Assembly (NCBI GenBank): GCA_016742255.1
Contig: JACVCB010000033.1
Location: forward strand, 1 to 35,602
Origin: Leptospira sp.
GTDB lineage: Bacteria; Spirochaetota; Leptospiria; Leptospirales; Leptospiraceae
Reading direction: 5' to 3'
Length of the DNA: 35,602 nt
Shown: in pieces, positions 1 to 8,768 of the stretch
Numbering within the stretch: the stretch's first letter is position 1
Layout of the letters: each line of letters starts with the position of its first letter
Position numbers and translations under genes: made by a program
The notes under the pieces: model-generated
The model's input: the letters and a program-made list of their open reading frames with translations, nothing else
Databases searched by the model: none
What the model was told of the DNA's origin: nothing

Positions 1-2
1 TT

Positions 3-617
3 CCCATTTTTGGTTGGTTTTTAACGAAAGGAAAATGTGATCATTGTCAGATCAACGTTCCCAAACTCTACCCCTTATCTGAATTTTTGTTTGGAATTAT
101 TGCCGTTGTTGTGTATTCCATTTCAGATTCCCTTATTGGTACAATTTGCCTTCTATTTTTATTTGGCCACCTTCTTATTTCCATGATGACGGATGCAAAA
201 AAATTATCACTCGATTATGAAAACCTTCCCTTCCTTTTCGGTTTTGGATTTTTGTCGAACTTCCTTTTGTTTGGTGAAACCATTGGACTCGAACATTTGT
301 TTGTGTATTTGAGTTTTTTCGCTTTTTATCTTGTCATCTATCTCGTGTTTCGTGGTGGGACGGGTCTAGGGGACGTACTTTTTTCACCTGTTTTTGCTGC
401 CATTGCAGGGAATCCCTTTTGGATGGTGTATCTGAATACATCCTATTTACTTGCCGTTACCTTTAGTTTGGTACTTCGAAAAAAAGGAGAACCACTCAAA
501 GGAACAAAAGTTCCCATGGGACTCTATTTTTCGATTGGACTCTTTTTTACTTTTTTTTGCAAACTCATCGTTCACAATTATGAATGGGAAGGATTTTCAG
601 ATTTATGGAACCAATAA
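3..617 (+). CDS. Type IV prepilin peptidase / N-methyltransferase, 5'-truncated by the window
   Basis: An inner-membrane aspartic protease that cleaves prepilin or pseudopilin leader peptides and usually methylates the new N-terminus. The frame is open from the first bases, so the true start lies left of the window. The fragment opens with the end of the cytoplasmic N-terminal domain, where KCDHC is one of the paired CxxC motifs of this family. About six hydrophobic segments follow. The first catalytic Asp is in MMTDAKK and the second in GTGLGDVLFS (family GxGD motif). The stop at 615-617 overlaps the start of pdxH by 13 bases, so the two are probably co-transcribed. The family assignment is firm; which pilus or secretion system it serves cannot be seen here. 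Confidence 0.88.
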   Translation, partial: PIFGWFLTKGKCDHCQINVPKLYPLSEFLFGIIAVVVYSISDSLIGTICLLFLFGHLLISMMTDAKKLSLDYENLPFLFGFGFLSNFLLFGETIGLEHLFVYLSFFAFYLVIYLVFRGGTGLGDVLFSPVFAAIAGNPFWMVYLNTSYLLAVTFSLVLRKKGEPLKGTKVPMGLYFSIGLFFTFFCKLIVHNYEWEGFSDLWNQ

Positions 618-1252
618 ATGACCTAGCACATATGCGCCAAACATACAAACGTTCTGTTCTTTCAGAAAACACAGCTGGAACTGATCCTTTGGCACTGTTT
701 TCCCTTTGGTTTTCCGAAGCAAAAGAAGAAGGAGAACCAGAACCCAATGCTATGAGCCTAGCCACGGTAGACAGAGATGGACAACCAAGCGTACGGATTG
801 TACTTCTAAAAGGATTAATCCGTAATGAATTTCAATTTTTCACGAACTACCATTCTGATAAAGGCAAAAACATCAGTGAAAACAATCGAGTGGCTTTGAA
901 TTTTTTTTGGCCAAAACTAGAAAGGCAAATTCGCATTGAAGGGATCGCAAGTAAAATTCCAAAAGAAGAATCAGAACGTTATTTTGCAATTCGCCCAAGA
1001 GAATCGCAAATCGGAGCTCACACATCAAACCAAAGTTCGGTGGTGCCATCGAGAGAATATTTAGAAGAAAAATTTGCCTCACTTTCCAAAGAATGGGAAG
1101 GAAAGGAAATTCCGATGCCAGAGTTTTGGGGAGGGTACTCTGTATCCCCTACCAAAATCGAATTTTGGCAAGGAAGAGTTGGGAGATTACACGATCGCAT
1201 TTTATTTGAAAAACAAAAACACGAGTGGCTTAGGTCAAGGCTCTCCCCATAA
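605..1252 (+). CDS. pdxH: Pyridoxamine/pyridoxine 5'-phosphate oxidase
   Basis: FMN-dependent cytosolic oxidase that converts pyridoxine or pyridoxamine 5'-phosphate to pyridoxal 5'-phosphate, the last step of B6 synthesis and salvage. The protein has 215 residues, close to the family norm. Family motifs run in order: RIVLLK, FFTNYHSDKGK, RPRESQIGA, FWGGY and EFWQGRVGRLHDR at the C-terminus (FMN and substrate contacts). I chose the ATG at 605 because its MEPINDLAHMRQ matches the usual N-terminus; an in-frame ATG at 584 would add seven residues. The sequence AAGGA lies about 11 bases upstream of 605, a slightly long gap. It needs FMN, and riboflavin genes lie next door on the opposite strand. 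Confidence 0.95.
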   Translation: MEPINDLAHMRQTYKRSVLSENTAGTDPLALFSLWFSEAKEEGEPEPNAMSLATVDRDGQPSVRIVLLKGLIRNEFQFFTNYHSDKGKNISENNRVALNFFWPKLERQIRIEGIASKIPKEESERYFAIRPRESQIGAHTSNQSSVVPSREYLEEKFASLSKEWEGKEIPMPEFWGGYSVSPTKIEFWQGRVGRLHDRILFEKQKHEWLRSRLSP

Positions 1253-1277
1253 TGAAGAGAGCTTATCGATTCGGTTC

Positions 1278-2486
1278 TTAACCGTGCAGGTTTAGCAGAT
1301 GACCTAATTTTGTTTTTTTCGTCTGTAAATAACGAGAATTTTCTTCAACAGGATCAATTTCAATCGGCACTCTCTCCGTAACATGCAAATTGTATCCTTC
1401 AAGTCCTACAATCTTACGAGGGTTATTCGTGATGAGTTTCATCTGTTTTACCCCGATGTCTCGTAGGATTTGTGCCCCAATTCCATATTCCCTGAGGTCA
1501 GGAGCAAAACCTAATTTTTCATTGGCTTCTACTGTATCCAGGCCACCTTCTTGTAAGGAATATGCTTTTAGTTTATTGATGATTCCAATCCCACGTCCTT
1601 CTTGTCTCATGTAAAGTAGGACACCAGTTCCTTCTTTTTCGATCATTCGAAGGGCGTTATGAAGTTGAGGTCCACAATCACAACGTTGAGATGAAAAAAT
1701 ATCTCCAGTCAAACACTCACTATGTACTCTTACTAGCACTGGTTTATTTGGATCGATTTCACCTTTCACAAGAGCCATATGAATTTTATCATCAATCTGA
1801 GTGGAATATGCTTTGATTTTAAAATCACCAAACTCGGTTGGAAGATTTGCTTCTACTTCTAAGTGAATGAGTTTTTCTTTGTGTCGGCGGTATCGGATCA
1901 GGTCTTCGATGGTATATATATTTAGACCATGAGTTTTTGCAAATTTTTCCAAATCAGGAATCCTTGCCATTGATCCATCATCATTCATGATTTCACAAAT
2001 GACACCACTTGGATAAAGACCTGCTAACTTAGATAAGTCGACAGCTGCTTCGGTATGACCCGCTCTTCGTAAAACACCACCAGTCACGGCTTGTAAGGGA
2101 AATAAATGACCTGGACGCATCAAGTCATCCGGTTTTGTATTTGGATCGAGTAAAACTTCAACTGTTTTTGCTCTGTCATGTGCAGAGATTCCTGTTGTGG
2201 TTCCCTGTTTGGCATCAACCGAAACAGTAAAGGCAGTTCCATGTTTGTCACCGAGGGATAAATCATCGACCATTTTGCCAAGACCCAAGCTCTGTAACCT
2301 TTCTCTCTCCATTGGGACACAAATGAGTCCCCGTCCATGGGTCGCCATAAAATTGATTTTGTCTTTGTCTGCAAATTGGGAAGCGCAGACCAAATCTCCT
2401 TCATTTTCCCTGTCTTCAGAGTCGACGAGGATGATCATTTTGCCTTGGCGGATTTCTTCGATTGCTTCTTCGATCGGACGTATCAT
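1278..2486 (-). CDS. ribBA: Bifunctional 3,4-dihydroxy-2-butanone-4-phosphate synthase / GTP cyclohydrolase II
   Basis: Supplies both precursors of riboflavin. The N-terminal RibB half (about 1-200) makes the four-carbon unit from ribulose 5-phosphate; the C-terminal RibA half (about 205-400) opens GTP. RibB motifs are [23 protein letters not shown] and [13 protein letters not shown]. RibA shows the three zinc cysteines in [17 protein letters not shown] and the catalytic stretch RQEGRGIGI. At 402 residues it is a full-length fusion. The ATG at 2486 starts the family-typical [16 protein letters not shown], but no good Shine-Dalgarno precedes it, and I see no FMN riboswitch in the bases upstream. 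The 3' end converges on pdxH with only 25 bases between. Confidence 0.96.
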   Translation of the reverse strand: MIRPIEEAIEEIRQGKMIILVDSEDRENEGDLVCASQFADKDKINFMATHGRGLICVPMERERLQSLGLGKMVDDLSLGDKHGTAFTVSVDAKQGTTTGISAHDRAKTVEVLLDPNTKPDDLMRPGHLFPLQAVTGGVLRRAGHTEAAVDLSKLAGLYPSGVICEIMNDDGSMARIPDLEKFAKTHGLNIYTIEDLIRYRRHKEKLIHLEVEANLPTEFGDFKIKAYSTQIDDKIHMALVKGEIDPNKPVLVRVHSECLTGDIFSSQRCDCGPQLHNALRMIEKEGTGVLLYMRQEGRGIGIINKLKAYSLQEGGLDTVEANEKLGFAPDLREYGIGAQILRDIGVKQMKLITNNPRKIVGLEGYNLHVTERVPIEIDPVEENSRYLQTKKTKLGHLLNLHG

Positions 2487-2604
2487 GGGGAAAGGCCTCT
2501 ATATACTAAAACTCTGAAAGCCGTTCCGAATTAAAGAAGATTCCCAAAGAAATTCATTGATTTTTCCTATTTCTTTTGTCTAAATGTTTCGATCGGAGGG
2601 AGCT

Positions 2605-2985
2605 TTGGAGCTAAAATTAAACACCACAGGGAAGATCAAAACGATAGAAATCGCAGGTAAGTTTGATATCGAATCAACAGAAGAATTTGAATCGATTTTT
2701 AACAAACTCATCGAATCCAGCCCAAGTCTTGTTTCGGTAGAAATGAGCCGGCTGGATTACATTGACTCTTCCGGAATTGGATCTCTCATCAAAAGCCTTA
2801 ATTCCTTAAAAAACAAAAAAGGAAAACTCCTCCTCGTTGGAATGAAACCGATGATCCAAAACGTTTTCAAACTCGCTAAACTGGATATGTTTTTTGAGAT
2901 TCTGAGTAGTTCCGATTTTCAAACGAGGTACGTCGACGGGGATTCTGATGATTCCGACATTGACGATTTACTAAAAAGAAATTAA
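2605..2985 (+). CDS. STAS-domain anti-sigma factor antagonist (SpoIIAA/RsbV-like)
   Basis: Small cytosolic STAS protein of 126 residues, the kind that binds an anti-sigma kinase and is switched by serine phosphorylation. The hallmark YIDSSGIGSL is present; Ser56 aligns with the serine phosphorylated in SpoIIAA. The C-terminal tail is very acidic (GDSDDSDIDD). An ATG at 2584 gives a 133-residue version, but the sequence GGAGGGA at 2595-2601 lies a few bases before an in-frame TTG at 2605, and translation from there begins directly at the STAS fold (MELKLNTTGKIK). I therefore chose TTG. No kinase, phosphatase or sigma factor lies beside it, so the partner is unknown. It sits alone on the plus strand between ribBA and ribE. 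Confidence 0.9.
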   Translation: MELKLNTTGKIKTIEIAGKFDIESTEEFESIFNKLIESSPSLVSVEMSRLDYIDSSGIGSLIKSLNSLKNKKGKLLLVGMKPMIQNVFKLAKLDMFFEILSSSDFQTRYVDGDSDDSDIDDLLKRN

Positions 2986-2990
2986 TTTAC

Positions 2991-3599
2991 TTACACTTCC
3001 CCTCTTTTTGCCAAATAGTTTTCAATGTATTTGGCAAGTACATCCACTTCCACATTGAGTTTTCCATCTACTTTCCAAAACTTCGCATTTGTTTTTTGCA
3101 TGGTTTCTGGTATGAGGATAAGTTGGATTTTGCCATCTTCAATATCTACAACGGTTAAGCTGATTCCATCCAATGTGACGGAACCTTTTTTCACAAAAAA
3201 CCGGCGTAGGTCTTCTGGAATCTCCACCCAAAACTCTTCGACTTCATTTTCAATTTGTTTTCGGCTGATGACTTTTGCAACTCCATCGACATGGCCTTGG
3301 ACCATATGACCACCAAACCGTTGTCCCATGGCCATAGCTCGTTCTAGATTGACAACAGATCCTTCCCCTAATCTCGATAAGTTGGTTAGTTCCAAAGACT
3401 TATAAGATGCATAAAACTGAAAAATATTCCCCAAATCAGAAAATTTGGTAACTGTCATACAAGCGCCATTGATAGCAATGGAATCACCTAATTTTATATC
3501 AGGATTCTCCCATTCTGTAACAACAGTAAATTGGATCCCAGAATCAATGGGTTCAATTTGGATGACTTTTCCAAGAGTTTCAACAAGGCCTGTAAACAT
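2991..3599 (-). CDS. ribE: Riboflavin synthase, alpha subunit
   Basis: Catalyses dismutation of two 6,7-dimethyl-8-ribityllumazines to riboflavin, the last step of the pathway. The 202-residue protein shows the two lumazine-binding barrels of the family. The first starts MFTGLVETLG and contains SIAINGACMTV; the second has VQGHVDGVA and GSVTLDGISLTVV. A strong ribosome binding site (AGGAG) lies 10 bases before the ATG. It begins three bases after the ribD stop, so the two are one transcript. No lumazine synthase gene (ribH) is in the window. The 3' end stops five bases from the end of the oppositely oriented STAS gene. Confidence 0.96.
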   Translation of the reverse strand: MFTGLVETLGKVIQIEPIDSGIQFTVVTEWENPDIKLGDSIAINGACMTVTKFSDLGNIFQFYASYKSLELTNLSRLGEGSVVNLERAMAMGQRFGGHMVQGHVDGVAKVISRKQIENEVEEFWVEIPEDLRRFFVKKGSVTLDGISLTVVDIEDGKIQLILIPETMQKTNAKFWKVDGKLNVEVDVLAKYIENYLAKRGEV

Positions 3600-3602
3600 A
3601 GT

Positions 3603-4889
3603 TTAAATTCTCCTTTTTGGTTTCCGAATGAAAATAGAATTGGAACCAATTGCAAATTCAGAGTGAATTGGTTCATTATGATACAAAAATGGAATTCCAT
3701 CGGGAATCGATTTTTCCAAATTCCGTATCTCCAAAATACAATCTTCCTCTGCGAGTTCTTTCTCTAAAAAATTTGGGAAAAAACTTCCCGCCTCACATAA
3801 CACAGTATTAATGCCAATTTTACCCAATGTTTGTAAAAACAAATTCCCATCCGTTTTTTCAATTGGAAATACAGGATGGGAAGAAAGGGTTTCAATTTTA
3901 GATTTGATTTGATCTGGTAAACCATTCCGAATACCAACACCATTTTCATTGTTAAGTTGGAAAAAAAGGCAAAGTTTTTTTGCATACCGTTCGTTCAGTT
4001 CTTCTTGTTTTTTCCAAAACGACTCACTGGGAAGGGCTTTCATGTCTAAAACAAAGACACGGTACGGTTGGTATTTTTCTTCTTCTAATTGATGAGTTAC
4101 AACAGATTCTTTCCCCCACTGAGAAAGTGCAGAAAACAAATGGCTAGCTGCGTCAAAAAATGGAATAAGTTCTGTAACTCGTTTGAGAATTCCAGCTATC
4201 TTAATCATAGAATCAGTGATTCTAAAATTTAACGATGGTTCGTCGACTTTTAATGTATTAGGACCCACTGCTACTGCATCAAATTTCCCACGTAACATTT
4301 GTAAATATATGTCTGAGTCTTCGCCACTGACTCTTTCTTTTCGATAATCAGAACTTGTATAATTCCCTTCTTTCGAAGTGGCAACTTTGATCCAAACCCA
4401 AGGCGATCCAGTTTTCATACGTTTCAGAAACCCTTGTAAAAAGGGTAAGGATGTATTCGCAAGAACGGGATCCAATCGAACTTGAATCCCCTTTTGTTTG
4501 TAAGAAGACCAATCTCCAGATGTAATTAGTGGATTTGGGTCCTTCCATCCCACAAGTAATTCTTTCGGTTGGTATTCTATCACCAAATCTCGGCAAGGTG
4601 GTGTTTTTCCAAAATGAGTACAAGGTTCAAGGCTAACAGATAAAATGGAATCTGAAGGGATTGGGTTGGGTCTAGTTTGGGATTGGGAATGTTTTTTTGC
4701 AAATAAGGAGAAAAGTTCCCTTTCAGCGTGGTTTCCTCCAAATTCTTGGGTATGTGCTTTTTCTAACACATCCCCATTTCCATTGGTAAGAACTGCTGAG
4801 ACAGGGGGGTTTCCACCGGTTTTGCCCATGGCAAGAAACCCGAGTAAGGAATGTAGAGAATAAAGTTCCTTCTTTTTCCCTACATCCAT
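3603..4889 (-). CDS. ribD: Bifunctional pyrimidine deaminase / reductase of riboflavin synthesis
   Basis: Deaminates and then reduces the pyrimidine intermediate made by GTP cyclohydrolase II. The N-terminal cytidine-deaminase-like domain carries the zinc ligands and catalytic Glu in GNHAERE and the two cysteines in EPCTHFGKTPPCRD. The C-terminal reductase domain begins near residue 165 (WVWIKVATS) and includes VGPNTLKVDEPSLNFR. At 428 residues it is longer than many RibD proteins (about 360-380); the extra length is a loop in the reductase half, roughly residues 235-330. The start follows the secF stop by 10 bases, with no convincing Shine-Dalgarno. Co-transcription with secDF upstream and ribE downstream is likely. 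Confidence 0.94.
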   Translation of the reverse strand: MDVGKKKELYSLHSLLGFLAMGKTGGNPPVSAVLTNGNGDVLEKAHTQEFGGNHAERELFSLFAKKHSQSQTRPNPIPSDSILSVSLEPCTHFGKTPPCRDLVIEYQPKELLVGWKDPNPLITSGDWSSYKQKGIQVRLDPVLANTSLPFLQGFLKRMKTGSPWVWIKVATSKEGNYTSSDYRKERVSGEDSDIYLQMLRGKFDAVAVGPNTLKVDEPSLNFRITDSMIKIAGILKRVTELIPFFDAASHLFSALSQWGKESVVTHQLEEEKYQPYRVFVLDMKALPSESFWKKQEELNERYAKKLCLFFQLNNENGVGIRNGLPDQIKSKIETLSSHPVFPIEKTDGNLFLQTLGKIGINTVLCEAGSFFPNFLEKELAEEDCILEIRNLEKSIPDGIPFLYHNEPIHSEFAIGSNSIFIRKPKRRI

Positions 4890-4899
4890 TTAGTTTAGG

Positions 4900-5838
4900 T
4901 TAAGCGAACTTTTTCTTCCTGAGTTGGTCATAAATCTCAGAAATGGGAGCTGCAATGTAAATGGAAGAATAAGTTCCAACGATTACACCAAATAGTAATA
5001 CAAAGGCAAAGTCATACAATTCTGCTGCTCCGCCTACAATGATAGCCACAACGGAGATCATTGTTGTAAACGATGTATTGATAGTTCTACCAAGTGTTTG
5101 TGCAATCGATACATTGATGATATTGGAAAGAGCTAAATTATCTTTTCCATGTGCATTTTCTCGAATCCTGTCAAACACCACAATTTTATCATTGATAGAG
5201 TATCCAAGTAGCGTAAGCAGTGCTGCAATGATCGGTACACTTGGTTTGATTTGTAAAAATCCGATGAGAGCAAGTGTCATCAAAATATCATGAACAAGAG
5301 CAATAGCTGATGCAAGGGCAAACTTAAACTGCGATCGAATGCTCAAATACAATAGGATGATGGCAAGTGTAGTTAAAAGTAAGGTGATTCCAACCTCTGT
5401 TAATTCTCCACCAACAACTGCACCTACTTGGTCTGCAGATAAAACTTTTTCTTTAGGAAGGGTAAACTCAAAACGTAAAAGTTGAACAAACCTGTCAATC
5501 GCCGACGTAGAAGATTCTCTTTTGTCCTCAGGGATTTCTTTATAGAGAGCTTCAATTGTAGGGAGGGAGCCGAGACCAATATCCAATTGGTAAATATTCT
5601 TTTCCTTTTCCAGTAAAATCACAACAGCTTCAATTTGTTTGGATTGGAAATATGTTTCGATATCAGTTCTTGTTTTGTCTTTTGGGAGTTCAACAACCGT
5701 ACGAAGTCCCCCATTAAAATCGAGAGAGTGAGCAAACCCACCGTATTTCGAAAATGTTACAACAAAACCAAATACAATTGCTAAGAAAGAAAGACTAAGA
5801 GTGAAGTATTTATACTTCGTGAAATTGATATTACGCAT
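4900..5838 (-). CDS. secF: Protein translocase subunit SecF
   Basis: RND-family inner-membrane protein that works with SecD to pull secreted proteins across the membrane using the proton gradient. An N-terminal helix is followed by a periplasmic domain with HSLDFNGGLRTVVEL, then five helices including the SecF signature around NDKIVVFDRIREN. I start it at the ATG at 5838 (MRNINFTKYKYF), where GAGGG sits five bases upstream; an upstream start at 5859 would add seven residues and has less support. From 5838 the protein has 312 residues, the normal size. It overlaps the secD stop by eight bases, which implies coupled translation. Confidence 0.96.
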   Translation of the reverse strand: MRNINFTKYKYFTLSLSFLAIVFGFVVTFSKYGGFAHSLDFNGGLRTVVELPKDKTRTDIETYFQSKQIEAVVILLEKEKNIYQLDIGLGSLPTIEALYKEIPEDKRESSTSAIDRFVQLLRFEFTLPKEKVLSADQVGAVVGGELTEVGITLLLTTLAIILLYLSIRSQFKFALASAIALVHDILMTLALIGFLQIKPSVPIIAALLTLLGYSINDKIVVFDRIRENAHGKDNLALSNIINVSIAQTLGRTINTSFTTMISVVAIIVGGAAELYDFAFVLLFGVIVGTYSSIYIAAPISEIYDQLRKKKFA

Positions 5839-7765
5839 GTTTACCCTCTTTTTTTCCAAAGAAAAAAGGCCTTAAGTTCAAATGATGGATTCCCATTCGG
5901 TTCACAGAAAGTTCCATAAACAAACGAGATAAAAATAAGGATGTGAAAAGTGTTGTCACGATACCCCAACAAAGTGTGATCGCAAAACCTTTGATAGGTC
6001 CATTTCCAAGACGGATCATTAAAATCCCTGCAATTAAAGTTGTGACGTTTGCATCCATAATGGTCCAGAAGGCATTTTCAAAACCCCTCGTAACAGCAAT
6101 GGACAATGCCCTTCCTTCTTCGATTTCTTCTCGTATCCTTTCATAGATAATTACGTTTGCATCGACTGCCATACCAGCTGTTAAGATGATCCCCGCAATC
6201 CCTGGAAGGGTAAGCGTAAAATCCATAAGTGTTAAAAGAGCCGCAAGGATGATGATATTCACAAGTAAGGAAAGATCAGCAATAAACCCACCTAAGCGGT
6301 AATAGAAGATCATATAAACCATCACTAAGAAAAATCCAATCGCAACAGCCTTTACACCCACTTCAATGGATTCAATCCCAAGGGTTGGTCCAATAAAACG
6401 CATTTCCAAAACGGAAAGTGGAATCGGTAATGCCCCTTCTGAAATTACGTTTGCCAAACGAATAGCTTCTTGTTCAGAAAAACTTCCAGAGATTTCGGCA
6501 CGACCACCAGCAATTGGATCATTGATCACAGGATTGGAGATCACTTTATCACCCCAAACAATTGCTAGGTTACGGCCTCGGTTTTCAGAAGTTAGGTCAA
6601 AAAATTTCTCAGCACCATTTGGTGTTAGGGTGAAACTTACCATCCATCCATAGGAATTGGAATTATAAGATGGTTGTGCATTGGTCATATCATTGCCAGA
6701 GAGGGCAATTTTACGTTCCAAAACTACAAAACTTCTAGGGAGTAAGGTTGACTTAGCAGAATTCCCACGAGCCCACATTGCATACACTTTGTAATCTTTT
6801 GGGATATTGTATTTTCTTTCTAGTTCAGCCAAAAACTCATCTTGGGCTTTTTTCCCTGCTTTGTTTTTTACAAGTTCTTGGAATAAATAAATATCAGTTT
6901 TTTCTCTTTGTCCAAGATCCATCATTCGTCTCTCGTTTTCTGCAATTTGAGATTTGAATGTAAATGGATTTGGTTCTTCTAAGCGGTATTCAACAGTTTC
7001 CGTGTTTTGTAAAATTTCTAAAATCGCAGCGGAGTTAGAAACACCAGGAAGGGAAACTTCGATCGCATCTTGTTCTTTTTGGATCCTAACTTGTGGTTCT
7101 GTTAAGTTTTGTGTAGTGAGACGATTATCAATGATCATCTTCGCTTTTTCTAACTCAACGATCTTACGCATCGGAGATAAATAAAAACTAGATTCAATTT
7201 CAGAAAGTCGATTTTTAGCTTTTTCTTTCTCTTCCGGTTTTGCCGCTTGGTTGTTCAATGTTAGATTTAATTCCGTAATTTCTTTTGCATACAAATCACG
7301 TAATTTTGAAGTATAATCCTCAAAATCCCCTTTTAAAACAACTCTCATCCCACCTTGTAAGTCGAGACCAAGTTTGATGGATAAAGATTTTCCGCCACGG
7401 ATCATATTTTCAATCCATGTAGGTTCCAATTTGTTTTTGGATTCATTCACAAGACTTTGGTTCTCTTGGGAAATTTGGTTAATTTTAGCAGATGTGATAA
7501 AACGTCCCTGTATTGTATAAAAAGGATTTTCTTTAGGAGGGAGTGTTCCTTTTGGTTCGATGGTCCAACCAGAACTTTTTCCATAATCTTTTTCCCAACG
7601 ATCAAAAAGCCCACTAACAAGCGTCTTTTGATCTGCTTCAGGAAGTGAATACACATCCTCTCTCACAACCACTTTTAAAGTACGGTCGGCAAAGTTTGGG
7701 TATAAAATGGTAAAGGATACCACTAATATGAAAAAGGGTAGAAGTAAGAGTCGATACGATTGCAA
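5831..7765 (-). CDS. secD: Protein translocase subunit SecD
   Basis: Partner of SecF in the proton-driven late step of Sec export. The 644-residue protein has one N-terminal helix, a large periplasmic region opened by SIKLGLDLQGGMRVVL, and a C-terminal bundle of helices from about residue 475 containing DFTLTLPGIAGIILTAGMAVDANVI-type RND signatures (GIILTAGMAVDANV, YERIREE). Residues about 140-175 are charged and probably helical (ELNLTLNNQAAKPEEKEKAK), an insertion relative to short SecDs. The start is a TTG preceded by AGGAG about nine bases upstream. Gene order yajC - unnamed gene - secD - secF is the usual yajC-secDF cluster with one extra gene. Confidence 0.96.
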   Translation of the reverse strand: MQSYRLLLLPFFILVVSFTILYPNFADRTLKVVVREDVYSLPEADQKTLVSGLFDRWEKDYGKSSGWTIEPKGTLPPKENPFYTIQGRFITSAKINQISQENQSLVNESKNKLEPTWIENMIRGGKSLSIKLGLDLQGGMRVVLKGDFEDYTSKLRDLYAKEITELNLTLNNQAAKPEEKEKAKNRLSEIESSFYLSPMRKIVELEKAKMIIDNRLTTQNLTEPQVRIQKEQDAIEVSLPGVSNSAAILEILQNTETVEYRLEEPNPFTFKSQIAENERRMMDLGQREKTDIYLFQELVKNKAGKKAQDEFLAELERKYNIPKDYKVYAMWARGNSAKSTLLPRSFVVLERKIALSGNDMTNAQPSYNSNSYGWMVSFTLTPNGAEKFFDLTSENRGRNLAIVWGDKVISNPVINDPIAGGRAEISGSFSEQEAIRLANVISEGALPIPLSVLEMRFIGPTLGIESIEVGVKAVAIGFFLVMVYMIFYYRLGGFIADLSLLVNIIILAALLTLMDFTLTLPGIAGIILTAGMAVDANVIIYERIREEIEEGRALSIAVTRGFENAFWTIMDANVTTLIAGILMIRLGNGPIKGFAITLCWGIVTTLFTSLFLSRLFMELSVNRMGIHHLNLRPFFFGKKEGKHA

Positions 7766-7787
7766 GTTGGTTTGCTCCTAAAAAAAT

Positions 7788-8417
7788 TTATCTTCTATAT
7801 GAACGGCTGCTAGAGCCTGGACGTGCGGATCTAAGTCTGTAAAAAGCAAATAGAATGATGATTCCAAGGATCATCATTGCTTTTTTGTATTTTGCAAAAA
7901 AATCGGAAAAGTTAAAGAATGATTTTCCTGAATCTTTGTTTCCATTTGATTCAGATGCAACATTCGTAACTTCAGTATTTGCTAATTTTAAGTCAGAGGC
8001 AAAACCTGGAAGTCCAGACGGTTCTACAGAGACTTGTGGATCTAACCAATTTGCATTGGTTACAACTTCTTCCTCTTCGGTCACCAATGGTTGTTTTTCC
8101 ACTGGATTCAAAGTTTTTTCCACAACCACTGGATTACCATTTTGGTTCGCCACCAAACTATTATTTTGTGGAACGGTTTCTGTAGCCAGTTGGTTTTGTT
8201 TTGATTTCTTTTTGGATTTTTTCTTCTTCCCTGTTGTGGTTCCAGTCAGAGTTACAACGTTTGTTTGTTTTTTGGTTGTTGTTTGGACTGAATCTTCCTT
8301 GGGTTTAGTGGTAGTTTTAGGTTTATCATTCACCTTATCCAAAAAATCCAAACCCTCTTGTGATAAGAGGGATGTTGTAAACACTAGAAGCAGTATTAGG
8401 GAGAAGAATGATTTCAT
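7788..8417 (-). CDS. Unnamed Sec-linked protein: signal peptide, Lys/Thr-rich region, C-terminal membrane anchor
   Basis: I do not recognise a named family. The 209-residue protein starts MKSFFSLILLLVFTTSLLSQ, a signal peptide. A periplasmic stretch follows that is unusually rich in Lys and Thr (about 25-75, including KKKKSKKKSK), then a low-complexity middle. Near residues 175-192 there is one hydrophobic helix, followed by a basic tail, SARPGSSSRSYRR. This predicts a periplasmic protein anchored at its C-terminus with a positive cytoplasmic end. The ATG at 8417 follows the yajC stop by one base; a start at 8453 would run into yajC and spoil the signal peptide. Position between yajC and secD suggests an accessory of the SecDF-YajC complex. 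That role is inference from position only. Confidence 0.8.
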   Translation of the reverse strand: MKSFFSLILLLVFTTSLLSQEGLDFLDKVNDKPKTTTKPKEDSVQTTTKKQTNVVTLTGTTTGKKKKSKKKSKQNQLATETVPQNNSLVANQNGNPVVVEKTLNPVEKQPLVTEEEEVVTNANWLDPQVSVEPSGLPGFASDLKLANTEVTNVASESNGNKDSGKSFFNFSDFFAKYKKAMMILGIIILFAFYRLRSARPGSSSRSYRR

Positions 8418-8418
8418 C

Positions 8419-8742
8419 TTATGCTTTTTTCTTGAGGATAGCGCTAGTATCAAATGTTACATTTGTATTCGCTGCCACATTCAAAACAACTGTTTCATTA
8501 TTGTCTTTGAACTCTACGATTTTACCGTGAAGGCCACTACTTGTCACAACAGTATCTCCTTTTTGGAGGTTCGTGATCATTTCTTTTCTTTTTTTCTCTT
8601 CCTTTTTGTTAGGGAGGATCACAAGAAAGTACATTGCGACGAGCATGATCGGAATGATGATGAGCGACTGAAGAGAAGACTTAGCTCCTTCTTCTTGGGC
8701 AAGGATTAGGAATTGGGATGTGAGAAAATCTAAATTGAGCAT
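8419..8742 (-). CDS. yajC: Preprotein translocase subunit YajC
   Basis: Small inner-membrane protein that associates with SecD and SecF. The 107 residues contain a single membrane helix (about 28-45, SLIIIPIMLVAMYFLVILP) followed by the family motif PNKKEEKKRKEMITNLQKGDTVVTSSGLHG in parts: a charged linker, then a small beta domain. It is the first of the Sec genes in transcription order, 26 bases after trpD. The stop codon lies one base before the start of the next gene. Confidence 0.95.
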   Translation of the reverse strand: MLNLDFLTSQFLILAQEEGAKSSLQSLIIIPIMLVAMYFLVILPNKKEEKKRKEMITNLQKGDTVVTSSGLHGKIVEFKDNNETVVLNVAANTNVTFDTSAILKKKA

Positions 8743-8768
8743 AGCTATTTATCCAATGTTTACAGGCC

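Noticed and set aside
2487..2604. FMN riboswitch before ribBA
   Set aside because: The gap is too short and shows no conserved riboswitch core on the minus strand.
7855..8709. 284-residue plus-strand open frame
   Set aside because: It lies antisense to yajC and the Sec-linked gene, is rich in Phe, Ser and Val as expected from the reverse of Lys/Thr codons, and has no family signature.
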